Below, one piece after another: positions 43,330 to 51,927 of a stretch of DNA of 64,000 nt (the first letter of the stretch is position 1; each line of letters begins with the position of its first letter). The stretch is taken from contig CAWEDP010000001.1 in NCBI GenBank assembly GCA_963807925.1, positions 434,001 through 498,000 of the forward strand. The letters run 5' to 3'. A program made the position numbers and the translations under genes. The notes under the pieces were generated by a model, which saw nothing but the letters and a program-made list of their open reading frames with translations, was not told where the DNA came from and ran no database searches. The stretch is from CAWEDP01 sp963807925 (GTDB taxonomy: Bacteria > Acidobacteriota > Vicinamibacteria > Vicinamibacterales > CAVVIG01).

Positions 43330-44178
43330 ATGAGCGCCAAGTCCGAGATCGAGTGGACCGACGCCACGTGGAACCCCGTCCGAGGATGCACCAAGATTAG
43401 CCCGGGCTGCGCCCACTGCTACGCTGAAGTGTTCGCCGAACGGTTTCGGGGCGTGCCCGGCCATCCGTACGAGCAAGGGTTCGATCTTCGGCTCGTCCCA
43501 GAGAAACTGTTGGAGCCGATTCGGTGGCATCAGTCTCGAATGGTCTTCGTGAATTCAATGAGTGATCTATTTCACGAGGATGTTCCCGACGCGTACATCG
43601 AGGCAGTGGCTGCAGTCATGCAGCACGCAAACTGGCATATTTACCAAGTGCTGACGAAACGTTCAGCGCGGCTGCGTGATCTGCTTTGTACAAAGCTCCA
43701 GGCAGTTGCGAGCGCCCCGCACATCTGGTGGGGTGTGAGCGTAGAGAACAGGCGAGTTGGCCTTCCTAGAATTCGCAACCTGCAACAGACAAGTGCGGCA
43801 GTGCGATTTTTGTCGATCGAACCGCTTCTCGAGGACCTTGGAGCCATCGACCTGGATGCCGTTGATTGGGTGATTGTTGGCGGTGAAAGCGGTGCTGGTG
43901 CGCGGCCAATCAAGCGCGAGTGGGTTGCGTCTATTCAGCGGCAATGCCGAGTTGCCGACGTGCCGTTCTTCTTCAAGCAATGGGGCGGAGTTCGCAAGAG
44001 CGAACGAGGGCGCACGCTATTCGGCCGAACGTACGATGAGTTTCCAGCAGTAACGCGCTCATTGCCGCCCGACCGCTCACGCCGGATGCAATTGCTCGAC
44101 GAGATGCAGGCCAAGTTGTGGCCATATCCTTTGGTCCCGATTTACGCTGGCTCGCGGTCGCTCAGGGTGCTTGCGTAG
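43330..44178 (+). CDS. DUF5131 (phage Gp37/Gp68-like) three-Cys-motif protein
   Basis: 282 aa from 'MSAKSEIEWTDATWNPVRGC'. The three cysteines C20, C27 and C30 ('GCTKISPGCAHCYAEVF') form the CX6CX2CYAE motif of the family, reminiscent of radical SAM sites but with different spacing. Other conserved blocks are 'FVNSMSDLFHEDVPDAYIEA', 'HIYQVLTKR', 'WWGVSVEN', 'FLSIEPLLED' and 'VGGESGAGARP'. It is encoded 28 bases before a TcmP gene, the established genomic partner. Biochemical function is unknown; the fold and cysteines suggest an Fe-S enzyme acting on nucleic acid or nucleotide. Confidence 0.9.
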   Translation: MSAKSEIEWTDATWNPVRGCTKISPGCAHCYAEVFAERFRGVPGHPYEQGFDLRLVPEKLLEPIRWHQSRMVFVNSMSDLFHEDVPDAYIEAVAAVMQHANWHIYQVLTKRSARLRDLLCTKLQAVASAPHIWWGVSVENRRVGLPRIRNLQQTSAAVRFLSIEPLLEDLGAIDLDAVDWVIVGGESGAGARPIKREWVASIQRQCRVADVPFFFKQWGGVRKSERGRTLFGRTYDEFPAVTRSLPPDRSRRMQLLDEMQAKLWPYPLVPIYAGSRSLRVLA

Positions 44179-44205
44179 CCAGACCGGACGACGTGCGAGA
44201 CGATC

Positions 44206-45336
44206 GTGAAGCCCGCCGACCATTATCGCGGCCGTGAACAGACTTACCTCAAGCACTTCTTCCTTGAACGATACCTCGAACGCGTCGCATACAAGGTGGG
44301 CTCGTTCGCAACGGAATTCGTCTACGTTGACGGCTTCTCCGGCCCTTGGAAAACCGAGGATCCCGGATTCGAGGACAGCTCGTTCGTCATCGCGATCAAC
44401 AAGCTGCGTCAGGTTCGAGAAGGCCTCGCGAGGATCGAGAGAAGGCCGAACATTCGATGCGTCTTTGTCGAGCCGGATCCTGCTGCATATTCGCTACTTC
44501 AGGGCGCCACGTCGACGGTAACAGACCTCGAAATTCACACGCTCAATTCCGAGTTCGAGCGAGCAATCCCCGAGATCTTGAAGATCATCGGAAACTCGTT
44601 TTCGTTGGTGTTCATCGATCCGACTGGCTGGACGGGATTCGGGCTGCGACAAATTGCGCCAATCCTGCGACACACGCCCGGTGAGGTGTTGGTGAACTTC
44701 ATGTTTGACCACATCAACAGATTTTTAGATACCTCTGAACCAGAAATGTCCTTCGACGACTTGTTCGGCGGTGCCGGCTGGAAACCGGTGATTCAGGCAA
44801 GTCCGACGCGAGAGGATGCGATTATCACGCTCTACGGCGATCGGATGAAGGCCACGGGTACCTTCGGCTTCGTTACGTCTACACGCATCAAAAAGCCTCT
44901 CTCCGAGCGTTCATATTTCTACCTGGTATACGGAACTCGACACCCTGAAGGGCTGCTCGAATTTCGGAGGGTCGAGGAACGGGAGATTCTCGAACAGGAG
45001 CGCGTTCGCATGGACGCGCAGCAGCTCGACCGAGTGAAGCGGACTGGCCAAGCTGAATTGTTTGGTACGGACGATTTTTCGGATGTCGGCCCGACATCGT
45101 TCGAGGAAGAGCGGCGAGAAAACCTTCGGCGGGCAGAGGAGCGGCTCGTCAGAATTCTTCAAGGCGCCGCCGAAACTCGGTACGAGTCAGCGCGGGCAGC
45201 GATGATGGAAGTTCCCTTGGTATGGGAGACGGACGTCCAGCGCATTGTCAAGGCGAAGGCAGACGTGATCGGCATGACAACGCGCGAGCTCGTACCCAAG
45301 CCAGGCCATCGCCTTAAACTGAAGAGCGTCCAATAA
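44206..45336 (+). CDS. tcmP: Three-Cys-motif partner protein TcmP
   Basis: 376 aa from a GTG start. It opens 'MKPADHYRGREQTYLKHFFL' and has 'FVYVDGFSGPWK' (38-49) and 'LVFIDPTGWTGFGLRQI' (134-150). These two blocks resemble SAM-binding motif I (DxFxGxG) and a DP-type motif IV of Rossmann methyltransferases, although the second glycine is tryptophan here. The C-terminal third is helical and basic, possibly a nucleic-acid-binding winged helix. The family is defined by its pairing with DUF5131 genes, as here. It lies at the right end of element A, 118 bases before attR. Confidence 0.88.
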   Translation: MKPADHYRGREQTYLKHFFLERYLERVAYKVGSFATEFVYVDGFSGPWKTEDPGFEDSSFVIAINKLRQVREGLARIERRPNIRCVFVEPDPAAYSLLQGATSTVTDLEIHTLNSEFERAIPEILKIIGNSFSLVFIDPTGWTGFGLRQIAPILRHTPGEVLVNFMFDHINRFLDTSEPEMSFDDLFGGAGWKPVIQASPTREDAIITLYGDRMKATGTFGFVTSTRIKKPLSERSYFYLVYGTRHPEGLLEFRRVEEREILEQERVRMDAQQLDRVKRTGQAELFGTDDFSDVGPTSFEEERRENLRRAEERLVRILQGAAETRYESARAAMMEVPLVWETDVQRIVKAKADVIGMTTRELVPKPGHRLKLKSVQ

Positions 45337-45401
45337 CCCTGAATCGCCGTGGGCAAAAATCCTGCTCAGAGACTGAGGGCAACGAATCAGGCGGCGGCTC
45401 G

Positions 45402-45454
45402 CAAGGCCTCGATGCGACGCAACCAGATGGAGAAGCGGTTCCAACTCACGCTGT
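45402..45454 (+). repeat. Right-end arm of element A
   Basis: Together with attR it aligns over about 70 bases with 53332-53404 (ends ..CCAACTC-CGCTGTTCTGGTCCAC in both). Similarity is also visible at protein level in both directions, for example 'QNS-SW-R--SWLR-I-A' on the minus strand. It marks the conserved terminus of this element family. Confidence 0.55.
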
Positions 45455-45474
45455 TCTGGTCCACCATCCTTTCA
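45455..45474 (+). repeat. Right attachment repeat (attR) of element A
   Basis: All 20 bases match 35301-35320 in the tRNA-Ala 3' end. Sequence to the right is the truncated recombinase of element B. Confidence 0.8.
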
Positions 45475-45760
45475 GGCTCTTGCCCATCGATCGCGGCGCG
45501 TTCAAGTAGCCGATGGGCGCCAGGAACACCCAGCGTCCAAGCTCCAGCGCGGCCTTCATGCCAGCCCGCGTGCGATCCGAGCGCACGTCGTTGTCGAACT
45601 GCGCGAACGCAGCAAGCACTCCTTCCATCAGCTTGCCAGTGGAGGTGTCGTCGATCGGTTCCGTCGCTGAGCGCAGCGAGATGCCAAGCGATTGCAGGTG
45701 CGAGCGCAGCGCGAAGTGATCGTACTTGTCGCGTGCGAAGCGCGTCAGGTTGAACACGAC
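45475..45760 (-). pseudogene. Internal fragment of a second serine recombinase
   Basis: About 95 codons homologous to 36284-36570 of the element A recombinase, with many synonymous changes: 'VVFNLTRFARDKYDHFALRS', 'ATEPIDDTSTGKLMEGVLAA' and 'GRWVFLAPIGYLNAPRSMGK'. Homology starts at the TCA shared with the att repeat and ends at ACACGAC before the DUF433 gene. It shows that a related but distinct element lies immediately to the right. Confidence 0.85.
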
Positions 45761-45771
45761 ATGATGGTTGC

Positions 45772-46068
45772 ATGTCAACGGTCACCAATATCGGCAGCCT
45801 GATCGACCGTCGGAGCGGCTTCCGAGGAGGGCGTCCCATGGTGGCCGGCACGAGCGTCTCGGTTCAACGGATCGCCGGCTGGTACAAGCTCGGTCTCAGC
45901 CCTGAGGAAATCGCCGAGAACTTCGGGCACCTCTCCCTGGCCCAAGTACACGCTGCGCTCGCGTACTACTCCAACCGCGAGGAGATTGAAGCGCACCTCC
46001 GCGATGATGACGCTGGCGACACACAACTGCACGAGCGTTCCGAAGAGTGTCTCGGGCCGCCAGAGTAA
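45772..46068 (+). CDS. DUF433 antitoxin-like protein
   Basis: 98 aa. 'GGRPMVAGTSVSVQRIAGWY' and 'LGLSPEEIAENFGHLSLAQV' with 'HAALAYYSNREEIEAHL' are the DUF433 helix-turn-helix-like pattern. These are usually antitoxins next to a DUF5615 PIN-like toxin, but none follows here. The ATG lies in the GC-poor junction just after the recombinase fragment. Confidence 0.8.
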   Translation: MSTVTNIGSLIDRRSGFRGGRPMVAGTSVSVQRIAGWYKLGLSPEEIAENFGHLSLAQVHAALAYYSNREEIEAHLRDDDAGDTQLHERSEECLGPPE

Positions 46069-46124
46069 GAATGCACGTCCGGGTCGACCGCGCGAGCCGA
46101 GACGTGCCGAGGTCCACGATGGCA

Positions 46125-46208
46125 CCCCTACGCGGGGCACCACGGCCCTCTGCCCTCGCTGCGGCATCGACTCGGTCCTTCCCGACAACCTCCCTGGTGT
46201 GCCGTTGA
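46125..46208 (+). pseudogene. Fragment of a small CPxCG-motif protein
   Basis: Reads 'GTTALCPRCGIDSVLPDNLP' before a stop near 46213. The 'TALCPxCGIDSV' string is typical of a family of small cytoplasmic zinc-knuckle proteins. The N-terminal part is not recognisable. Confidence 0.35.
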
Positions 46209-46615
46209 ATTGAAGACCCGGATGGCCGGCACCGATGCCGTCCAGGGGGGCGGGTTCTGCTCGTCGATGACCTGTGGGAGACTGGTAGTACGCTAAGGCG
46301 CGTCGCCGAAGTGCTTGGGCAGATGGGCGCCGCCGAGGTCAGGAGCCATCTCGACACGATGATCGAGAAGCGTTTTCAGATCCTCGTCGGTGACGCCAAC
46401 GGCGCCGGCAAAGCGGTCCAACGGTACGTTGCCGACCAGTCGTACCCGAACGTTCTTGTTCACTGCATGAAGGACCACTGCCGGAACAACGTCGGGAGCT
46501 GGCCAACGCGTGAGGTCGCCGCCCGGCGGGGCGCCAACGGCTTCGACTACTACTCCTTCAAGGACCGCGCGATGGCTGAGGCGGCGGAGTACGGGCTCAT
46601 GCTCTGGGACGGCAA
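46209..46615 (+). pseudogene. Chimeric PRTase-motif/SLOG-like gene, 5' part before IS21 copy B
   Basis: Open from 46209. It first reads 'RVLLVDDLWETGSTLRRVAE', the PRPP-binding loop of a phosphoribosyltransferase. It then runs in frame into 'AAEVRSHLDTMIEKRFQILV', homologous to the fragment at 38740-38830. It continues with 'CRNNVGSWPTREVAARRGAN' and 'FKDRAMAEAAEYGLMLWDG'. The first start codon in the frame is GTG 46311, after the PRTase motif. IS21 copy B interrupts it after 'WDG'; the frame resumes at 49388. Confidence 0.65.
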
Positions 46616-46902
46616 TGCGCATTCCACCCATCGTGATCAGTCCGTCCACGCCATCGTGATCACGCGGACCACGGCATCGTGATCGGAGCGACGCGACGCT
46701 GAGCTGCGGGATAGGTTATCCGGTGTTCGCCTCCAGTGATAGTGGCTCGGTTTTCGGTTTCTCTCGTCGTTCTGTTCTTGTTCCTTTCACGATTCGATGA
46801 TGGCGGTGGGCGCTCGTGGAAAACCGCGGCGGTTTTCCAAGGACCGGTGGGCGCGGTCTGTGCGTCCACGGGTCCGGCAGCGTCCACGGCCCGTCGCTCC
46901 AC

Positions 46903-47634
46903 TCAGGCTTTCTCCTTGCGTCGCGACGGGCCTTTCAGCGTGATCGGATACGCGTTGTGGACGAGGCGATCGAGGACGGCGTCGGCGATCGTCGGGTCAC
47001 CCAGATACGCGTGCCACTGATCGCGCGGCAGCTGACTCGTGATGATCGTCGAGCGCGTGGCGTCGCGATCCTCCATCACCTCGAGGAGATCCTGGCGCTG
47101 CACATCGGTCACGGCGGCGAGGCCCCAGTCATCGAGAATCAGGACGTCCACGCGCGCCAGCCGCGCGAGCACGGTCGTGTAGGAGCCATCGGCGCGTGCG
47201 AGCGCCAGCTCCTGAAAGAAGCGCGGGAATCGCCGGTAGATCGCCCGGTAGCCCTGCCGACACGCGTGCTGCCCCAGTGCGCACGCCACGTAGGTCTTGC
47301 CGACGCCGGTTGCGCCGGTGATGAGGACGTTGCGGTGTTCGGCGATCCAGCGGCCGGTCGCGAGCTGGCGCATCAGCGCCCGATCGAGCTCGCGGCGCGG
47401 CGCGTACTCGAGATCCTCGAGACAGGCCTGGGCCATGCGCAGCTTGGCCTCCTTGAGCCGGCGGGCGAGCTTGCGATTGTCGCGCGAGAGATGCTCGGCG
47501 TCGACGAGCAGGCCGACGCGTTCGTCGAAGCTGAGGGCCCCGATCGCCGGGTCCTGCAGCTGCGTCCGGTACGCGTCGGCCATCGCGCCGAGACGGAGGG
47601 CGCGGAGGCGATCGAGGGTCGGTTCAGTCAGCAT
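46903..47634 (-). CDS. istB: IS21 helper ATPase IstB (copy B)
   Basis: 243 aa from 'MLTEPTLDRLRALRLGAMAD'. Walker A is 'ITGATGVGKTYVACALGQHA', Walker B 'VDVLILDDWGLAAV'. The start overlaps the istA end by 11 bases. It looks intact. Confidence 0.93.
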   Translation of the reverse strand: MLTEPTLDRLRALRLGAMADAYRTQLQDPAIGALSFDERVGLLVDAEHLSRDNRKLARRLKEAKLRMAQACLEDLEYAPRRELDRALMRQLATGRWIAEHRNVLITGATGVGKTYVACALGQHACRQGYRAIYRRFPRFFQELALARADGSYTTVLARLARVDVLILDDWGLAAVTDVQRQDLLEVMEDRDATRSTIITSQLPRDQWHAYLGDPTIADAVLDRLVHNAYPITLKGPSRRKEKA

Positions 47635-49198
47635 GGCGGTCTCCTTCGGCATCAGGCGGTTCGTAGTACGCAGGGCCGCGGACGTTGGCATGCACGGGCC
47701 GCGCGCTCGGCGCGGGCTCGCCGTCCAGGGGCAGACGGTCCAGGCCGTGTTTGAGGATCGACTCGACGTGACGATAGGAGCGCGCGCCGGCGGCGAGCGC
47801 GCGGGCGCACGCGGCATCGAGCCGGTCCGAGCCATGCTGCTTCGCCAACCGCAGAATGCCCAGGCACGAGCGATACCCCTGCTCGGGATGGGGCCGGCTC
47901 TCGAGCAGCGCCTGGACCAGCGCCTCGGTGTGGCGCCCGATCGTGGCGCCCCAGCCGATCAAGCGGGAAGGGCTCCACTCCAGATGCGCGCGGTGCGCCT
48001 TCGGCATGTGCTCCGGGATGGTCGTGTGGCGACCGGGCAGATAGCTGCGCACGTGGAGCCACACGCGCACGCCGCGCAGCAGCACGTCGACCGTCGTCGC
48101 CGTCAGGCAGATCTCGACGGCGGCGTGAATCAACGCATGAGGAACGGAGTAATAGTGCCGATCGACCTCGACGTGGTAATCGATGTTGACGCGCGCGTGG
48201 CGCCAATCGGCGTGGACGTAGCGATCCCGCGGGAGCGGCTGCAGCGCCGGCCGATCAAAGCGCTCGAAGAGCGCGCGGCGCGAGGCGCCGCCGTACCCTT
48301 TCATCGGACGGTCATTGAGATCGATGAGGAGTTCGGCGATCCGGGCGTTCAACGCGACCAGGGCGAAGAAGGTCTCGTTCCGCAGCCGGGCGAGGATCCA
48401 GCGTTCGGCGACTTGGACCGCGACTTCGACCTTCGCTTTATCGCGCGGCTTGGCCGGCCGGGCGGGGACAATCGCCGTGCCGTAGTGCCGCGCCCAGTCC
48501 GCATACGTCCGCTGGATGGTCGGCTCGTACCGGCAGGGATCGGTGACGCCGGTCCGCAGCTGATCCGGCACGACCACCGCAGAGACACCGCCGAAATACT
48601 CCACGGTCCGCGTGTGACTCTGGATGAAGTCGACGCTGCGCTGGGTGAGCGTGGCCTCGGCGTAGGTGTAGTTGGAGGCCCCGAGCACGGCGACAAAGAG
48701 TTCGACGGGGACCATCTCGCCGGTCGTGGGGTCCACCAACGACGGCTGCTGCCCTGCGTAATCGACAAACGTTTTCTCGCCCGCCGTGTGGACCTGGCGC
48801 ATCGAGGTGCGCTGCTGCGCCAGCCAGCGCCGGTAGTGCCCGCAGAACGCCGAATACCGGTAGCCGTCGGGATGCGTCGCCAGATACTCGAGATGCAGGA
48901 GCTCCAGCGTCACGCCCGGCCGCCGTAACTCGGTGTGCATCCACACCAGATCGGGCCCCGGCCGGGCGACGGTCAACGCGAGCTTCGGCCCATACAGGGT
49001 GCGCTCCAACGCGTCGTCGCTGAGGGTGCCGACGGCGTCCCAGGTGAGCGCCATCGCCTTGGCCCGGGTCATCACCGAGGCGACGGCGCCCGCACTGATC
49101 CCCAGCCTCCGGGCCGTGTCCCGGTGACTCCGGCGTAATGTCCATTTCAACCGCAGAATCTCTCGAATGTGTCGCATGAGCAGTCGTTCCGTGGCCAT
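47624..49198 (-). CDS. istA: IS21 transposase IstA (copy B)
   Basis: 524 aa. The N-terminal helix-turn-helix is 'SHRDTARRLGISAGAVASVM'. The catalytic core has D in 'KTFVDYAGQQ', D in 'VVPDQLRTGV' and E in 'DKAKVEVAVQVAERW'. The 'HADWRHARVNIDYHVEVDRH' segment is typical of the IS408/IS1162-like branch. It appears functional. Confidence 0.93.
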   Translation of the reverse strand: MATERLLMRHIREILRLKWTLRRSHRDTARRLGISAGAVASVMTRAKAMALTWDAVGTLSDDALERTLYGPKLALTVARPGPDLVWMHTELRRPGVTLELLHLEYLATHPDGYRYSAFCGHYRRWLAQQRTSMRQVHTAGEKTFVDYAGQQPSLVDPTTGEMVPVELFVAVLGASNYTYAEATLTQRSVDFIQSHTRTVEYFGGVSAVVVPDQLRTGVTDPCRYEPTIQRTYADWARHYGTAIVPARPAKPRDKAKVEVAVQVAERWILARLRNETFFALVALNARIAELLIDLNDRPMKGYGGASRRALFERFDRPALQPLPRDRYVHADWRHARVNIDYHVEVDRHYYSVPHALIHAAVEICLTATTVDVLLRGVRVWLHVRSYLPGRHTTIPEHMPKAHRAHLEWSPSRLIGWGATIGRHTEALVQALLESRPHPEQGYRSCLGILRLAKQHGSDRLDAACARALAAGARSYRHVESILKHGLDRLPLDGEPAPSARPVHANVRGPAYYEPPDAEGDRHAD

Positions 49199-49387
49199 CG
49201 CACTCCTTGGGACGGGATGTCGCCCAAGCCACGATGGCAGAACCCTTGGCTCAGCGTCGCCGACCGGTGATCACGAGGCGTGGAATCGGTGATCACGACC
49301 CGTGGAACGGGTGATCACGATGCCGTGGAATGAGTGATCACGATGGCGTGGAACAGGTGATCACGATGGCGTGGCGCGCGCAGGCAA

Positions 49388-49574
49388 GAGCAAAGGCACC
49401 GTTAACAACGTTGTCAACCCGTCCCGCGATCACAAGCCGGTCGTCGTGTACGTCACGCCAACAAGGCACTTTCGCACGATCAAATCCTTTGACGATCTCA
49501 AAACTCTTCTGGCGGAAGGCGATTCGGAGTCCGCAATCCAGCCGCACAGCCGAGCTCCAGATGCAGTGACCTAA
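49388..49574 (+). pseudogene. 3' part of the SLOG-like gene after IS21 copy B
   Basis: Continues 'WDG' with 'KSKGTVNNVVNPSRDHKPVV' and 'VYVTPTRHFRTIKSFDDLKT', ending at TAA/TGA near 49574. 'WDGKSKGTxNN' is the conserved end of the family, so removing the IS and one GGCAA restores the gene. The following 268 bases to 49842 show no gene. Confidence 0.75.
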
Positions 49575-49842
49575 CATCGAATATATGGACTCCTCCCGGG
49601 TGTCAGCAAGGAAAAGACGATCGTCGCACTGATCGAAATCGGATGCAGTCGTATATCCGGCCTGTTGTGAAGCGTCACACGCTTCTGGCCATCATGGGCA
49701 TCCGCGCACCGAAGGCCAATCAATGAACATCGACCTCAAGGGTCAACGCTGTTATCGGCCTGGTTCAGTGCCGGTCCGACCGGTCATGCCATGATCTGCT
49801 TCCTCGCTGAGCATCTCCTCGGGTAAGTACTCTCGCTTCTAA

Positions 49843-51116
49843 CAGGATGCTGAAAAAGTGACGTTCAGCGCTCGGTTATCGTTCGCCCAATCATGATGGC
49901 GACATCGCTCGTGGCTCGTGGTCCTCATGCCTTGGTTCCGTCAGGCTGGCTGGGCCAGCAGTGTGCGCATCCGGACCAGGTTAAACGCCGCGGCGGTGAA
50001 GATGAAGTTCCAGTTGACGCGCGCGCCGCCGCGGTGTCGCAGCTTGCGCATCAGACCGACCGTCTTCATCCAAACATTGCTCGACCAGCTTTCGTTTCTG
50101 TTGACTGACCGCGTAGCCCGGATGTCGGGTCGTGCGCGCATCGATCGCGCTGCCGCGAGTCGCCGTCTCGGGATACTGGGCCACATGCGGGGTGACGCCC
50201 AGCGTGCGGAGTTGGTGCACGAAACCTTTGGTGTCGTAGTTCTTGTCGCCGCCGACCGTCACGCGATGGGTGTCGGGCAGATCGGCAATCATCGCCCCGG
50301 CTGCATCGCGCTCCGCCGTCCCCGTGGCATGCGTGACCAGCGCGTCGATGATCAAGCCGTGACGATTCTCCGTGAGCACATGCCCGAGATACGCCAACTT
50401 GGCTTCCTGCCCCGAGGCTTTCTTGTACAGGCGCGCGTCCGGATCGGTGGTCGACGCATGCGTGTCGTTCGCCCGCTCCTCGCCGCGGAAGTTCACGGTC
50501 GGATTGCGGCCCGTCGGATCATCCGCTGGTGGATCCGGGCGGTCCTTGGGGCGAAAACTTTTCTGACTCGCCCACGCCTCGAGCAACGTGCCATCCACGG
50601 TGAAGTGGTCATCCGAGAGCAAGCCCGCCGCCCCCGCAGCCGCCCGCACTTCAAGGAAAAACGCCTGCGCGATGTCGCCCTCCAAGAGCCGGTCTCGATT
50701 CTTGCTGAAGACGGTCGGCACCCAGACCGGGTCATCCATACTCAGGCCGATGAACCACCGAAACAACAGGTTGTACTGCAGTTGCTCCATCAGCAGCCGT
50801 TCGCTGCGCACGGTGTACAACGTCTGCAGCAACAACGCCCGCAGCAACTGCTCGGGCGGGATCGACGGCCGACCGATGTCCGAGTACAGCCGGTCAAAAC
50901 GAGGCGACAACCGCCCGAGCACTGCGTCGGTCATCTGCCGAATCGGACGCAGCGGATGGTCGGCAGGGATCCGATCCTCCGGCGACAGGTAACTAAACAG
51001 ATGCCCCGTTTGCTGGTCGTCTCCACGCATCGGCTGGCTCCCTCCGTGAATGGGAGCATCGTAGTACGACGAGATCACGATGTCGATCCCATGGGAGTCA
51101 CTTTTTCAGCATCCTG
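49843..51116 (-). mobile_element. IS5-family insertion sequence
   Basis: 1,274 bp with perfect 20-bp terminal inverted repeats (CAGGATGCTGAAAAAGTGAC and its reverse complement at 51097-51116), flanked by CTAA at 49839-49842 and 51117-51120. CTAA fits the YTAR target duplication of IS5 elements. The right duplication covers the stop codon of the adjacent IS110 remnant. Confidence 0.9.
49941..51078 (-). pseudogene. IS5 transposase, frameshifted near the C-terminus
   Basis: The main frame runs 'MISSYYDAPIHGGSQPMRGD' through the DDE domain ('DDHFTVDGTLLEAWAS', 'VGGDKNYDTKGFV') to 'SQQKRKLVEQ' near 50095. The tail 'VWMKTVGLMRKLRHRGGARV' to 'LLAQPA' is in another frame; the conserved '..EQVFGWMKTVG' junction lacks about five bases. 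The third catalytic residue region is therefore disrupted. Despite perfect ends the copy is likely inactive. Confidence 0.85.
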
Positions 51117-51705
51117 CTAAGCTGCGGTGGTCAGCGCCGGGCGTGCGTGACAATCGACATCGCGGTGCCGGACCGCCCAGACAATCCGGGCCATCTTGTT
51201 CGCCAGGGCGATGGCGGCTTTGTTGTGGCCACGTCGCGCCGCTGTGGTCACGGCCCATTGCTGCAGCCGCGTCAGGCGCTGCGGCGCCGTCCGCGCTGTG
51301 CGTTGAGCGGCCAGCAGGACGGCGCGGGCCCCGTGCGTGAGTAAACAGCGCAGATACTCATCGCCACGCTTGCTGATCCGACCCAGATAGCGGCGCCCGC
51401 CTGTCGAGGACTCGCGCGGCGTCAACCCGAACCAACTGGCGAACTCTCGCCCGCGCCGAAAGGCGTGGATACTGCACCGGCAACAGGCGCACGTGGATCC
51501 CACGCACGTGCGCCCGCCGGCCCCAATAATGCGCGGTCCCGCAGCCCTCCATCACCAGTTCTGTGCCGGCCGGCAGCTCCTCGAGGAAGCGATCGAACTG
51601 CCGGCGGGTCACTCGCTTGCGCTCGAGAATGCGTCCCACTTGATTCGCCAACGCGACTTCGAAGACATCCTTTGCCAGATCCACGGCCACCGTCGTAGCA
51701 TCCAT
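51117..51705 (-). pseudogene. IS110-family transposase, internally deleted
   Basis: The N-terminal RuvC-like part is present ('TVAVDLAKDVFEVALANQVG', 'ELVMEGCGTAHYWGRRA', with the DEDD aspartate and glutamate). After 'VRLLP' about 130 residues are missing, and the frame resumes with 'REFASWFGLTPRESSTGGRR' and 'RISKRGDEYLRCLLTHGARA' of the C-terminal domain. It cannot be functional. The 220 bases between its start and 51928 hold its outer end and no gene. Confidence 0.85.
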
Positions 51706-51927
51706 GTTGGCCTCCTCCTGGTTCGTGGTTGCGACCCACGTTCATCACGGCAGATTCTGCCGCGAAAGGACCGGGAGGAGTCCATGCCATCAATGGAGCC
51801 GACGCCTTCAATCGTCTCTGGGATCGTGTCGCCGCCGAGCGCGGCTCATTTGGCGCGTTATGCCGACGAGGACAATGGAGCCATCACAAGTCGAAGTGCT
51901 GCCCTCCACGAGAGACGATGCTGCGCC

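Larger units (their letters stand above)
35301..45474. mobile_element. Integrative element A at tRNA-Ala, ~10.2 kb
   Basis: Bounded by the perfect 20-bp direct repeat. A large serine recombinase gene lies next to the tRNA end. Cargo includes broken DUF4258 and DUF2283-like genes, a SLOG-like fragment and the membrane protein/DUF5131/TcmP cassette next to the right end. IS21 copy A sits inside. There are no conjugation or phage structural genes, so the element would be mobilised in trans or is degenerate. Codon use is visibly less GC-rich than in the backbone, especially in the TcmP cassette. Confidence 0.75.
46616..49382 (-). mobile_element. IS21-family insertion sequence, copy B
   Basis: 2,767 bp, flanked by the 5-bp duplication GGCAA (46611-46615 and 49383-49387). 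Ends start TGCGC and carry tandem ~23-bp units with core CCA-CCATCGTGATCA: three at the left (46623-46687) and about four at the right (49275-49372). istA and istB are on the minus strand. It differs from copy A in sequence and end structure, so it belongs to another IS21 subgroup. Confidence 0.9.
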
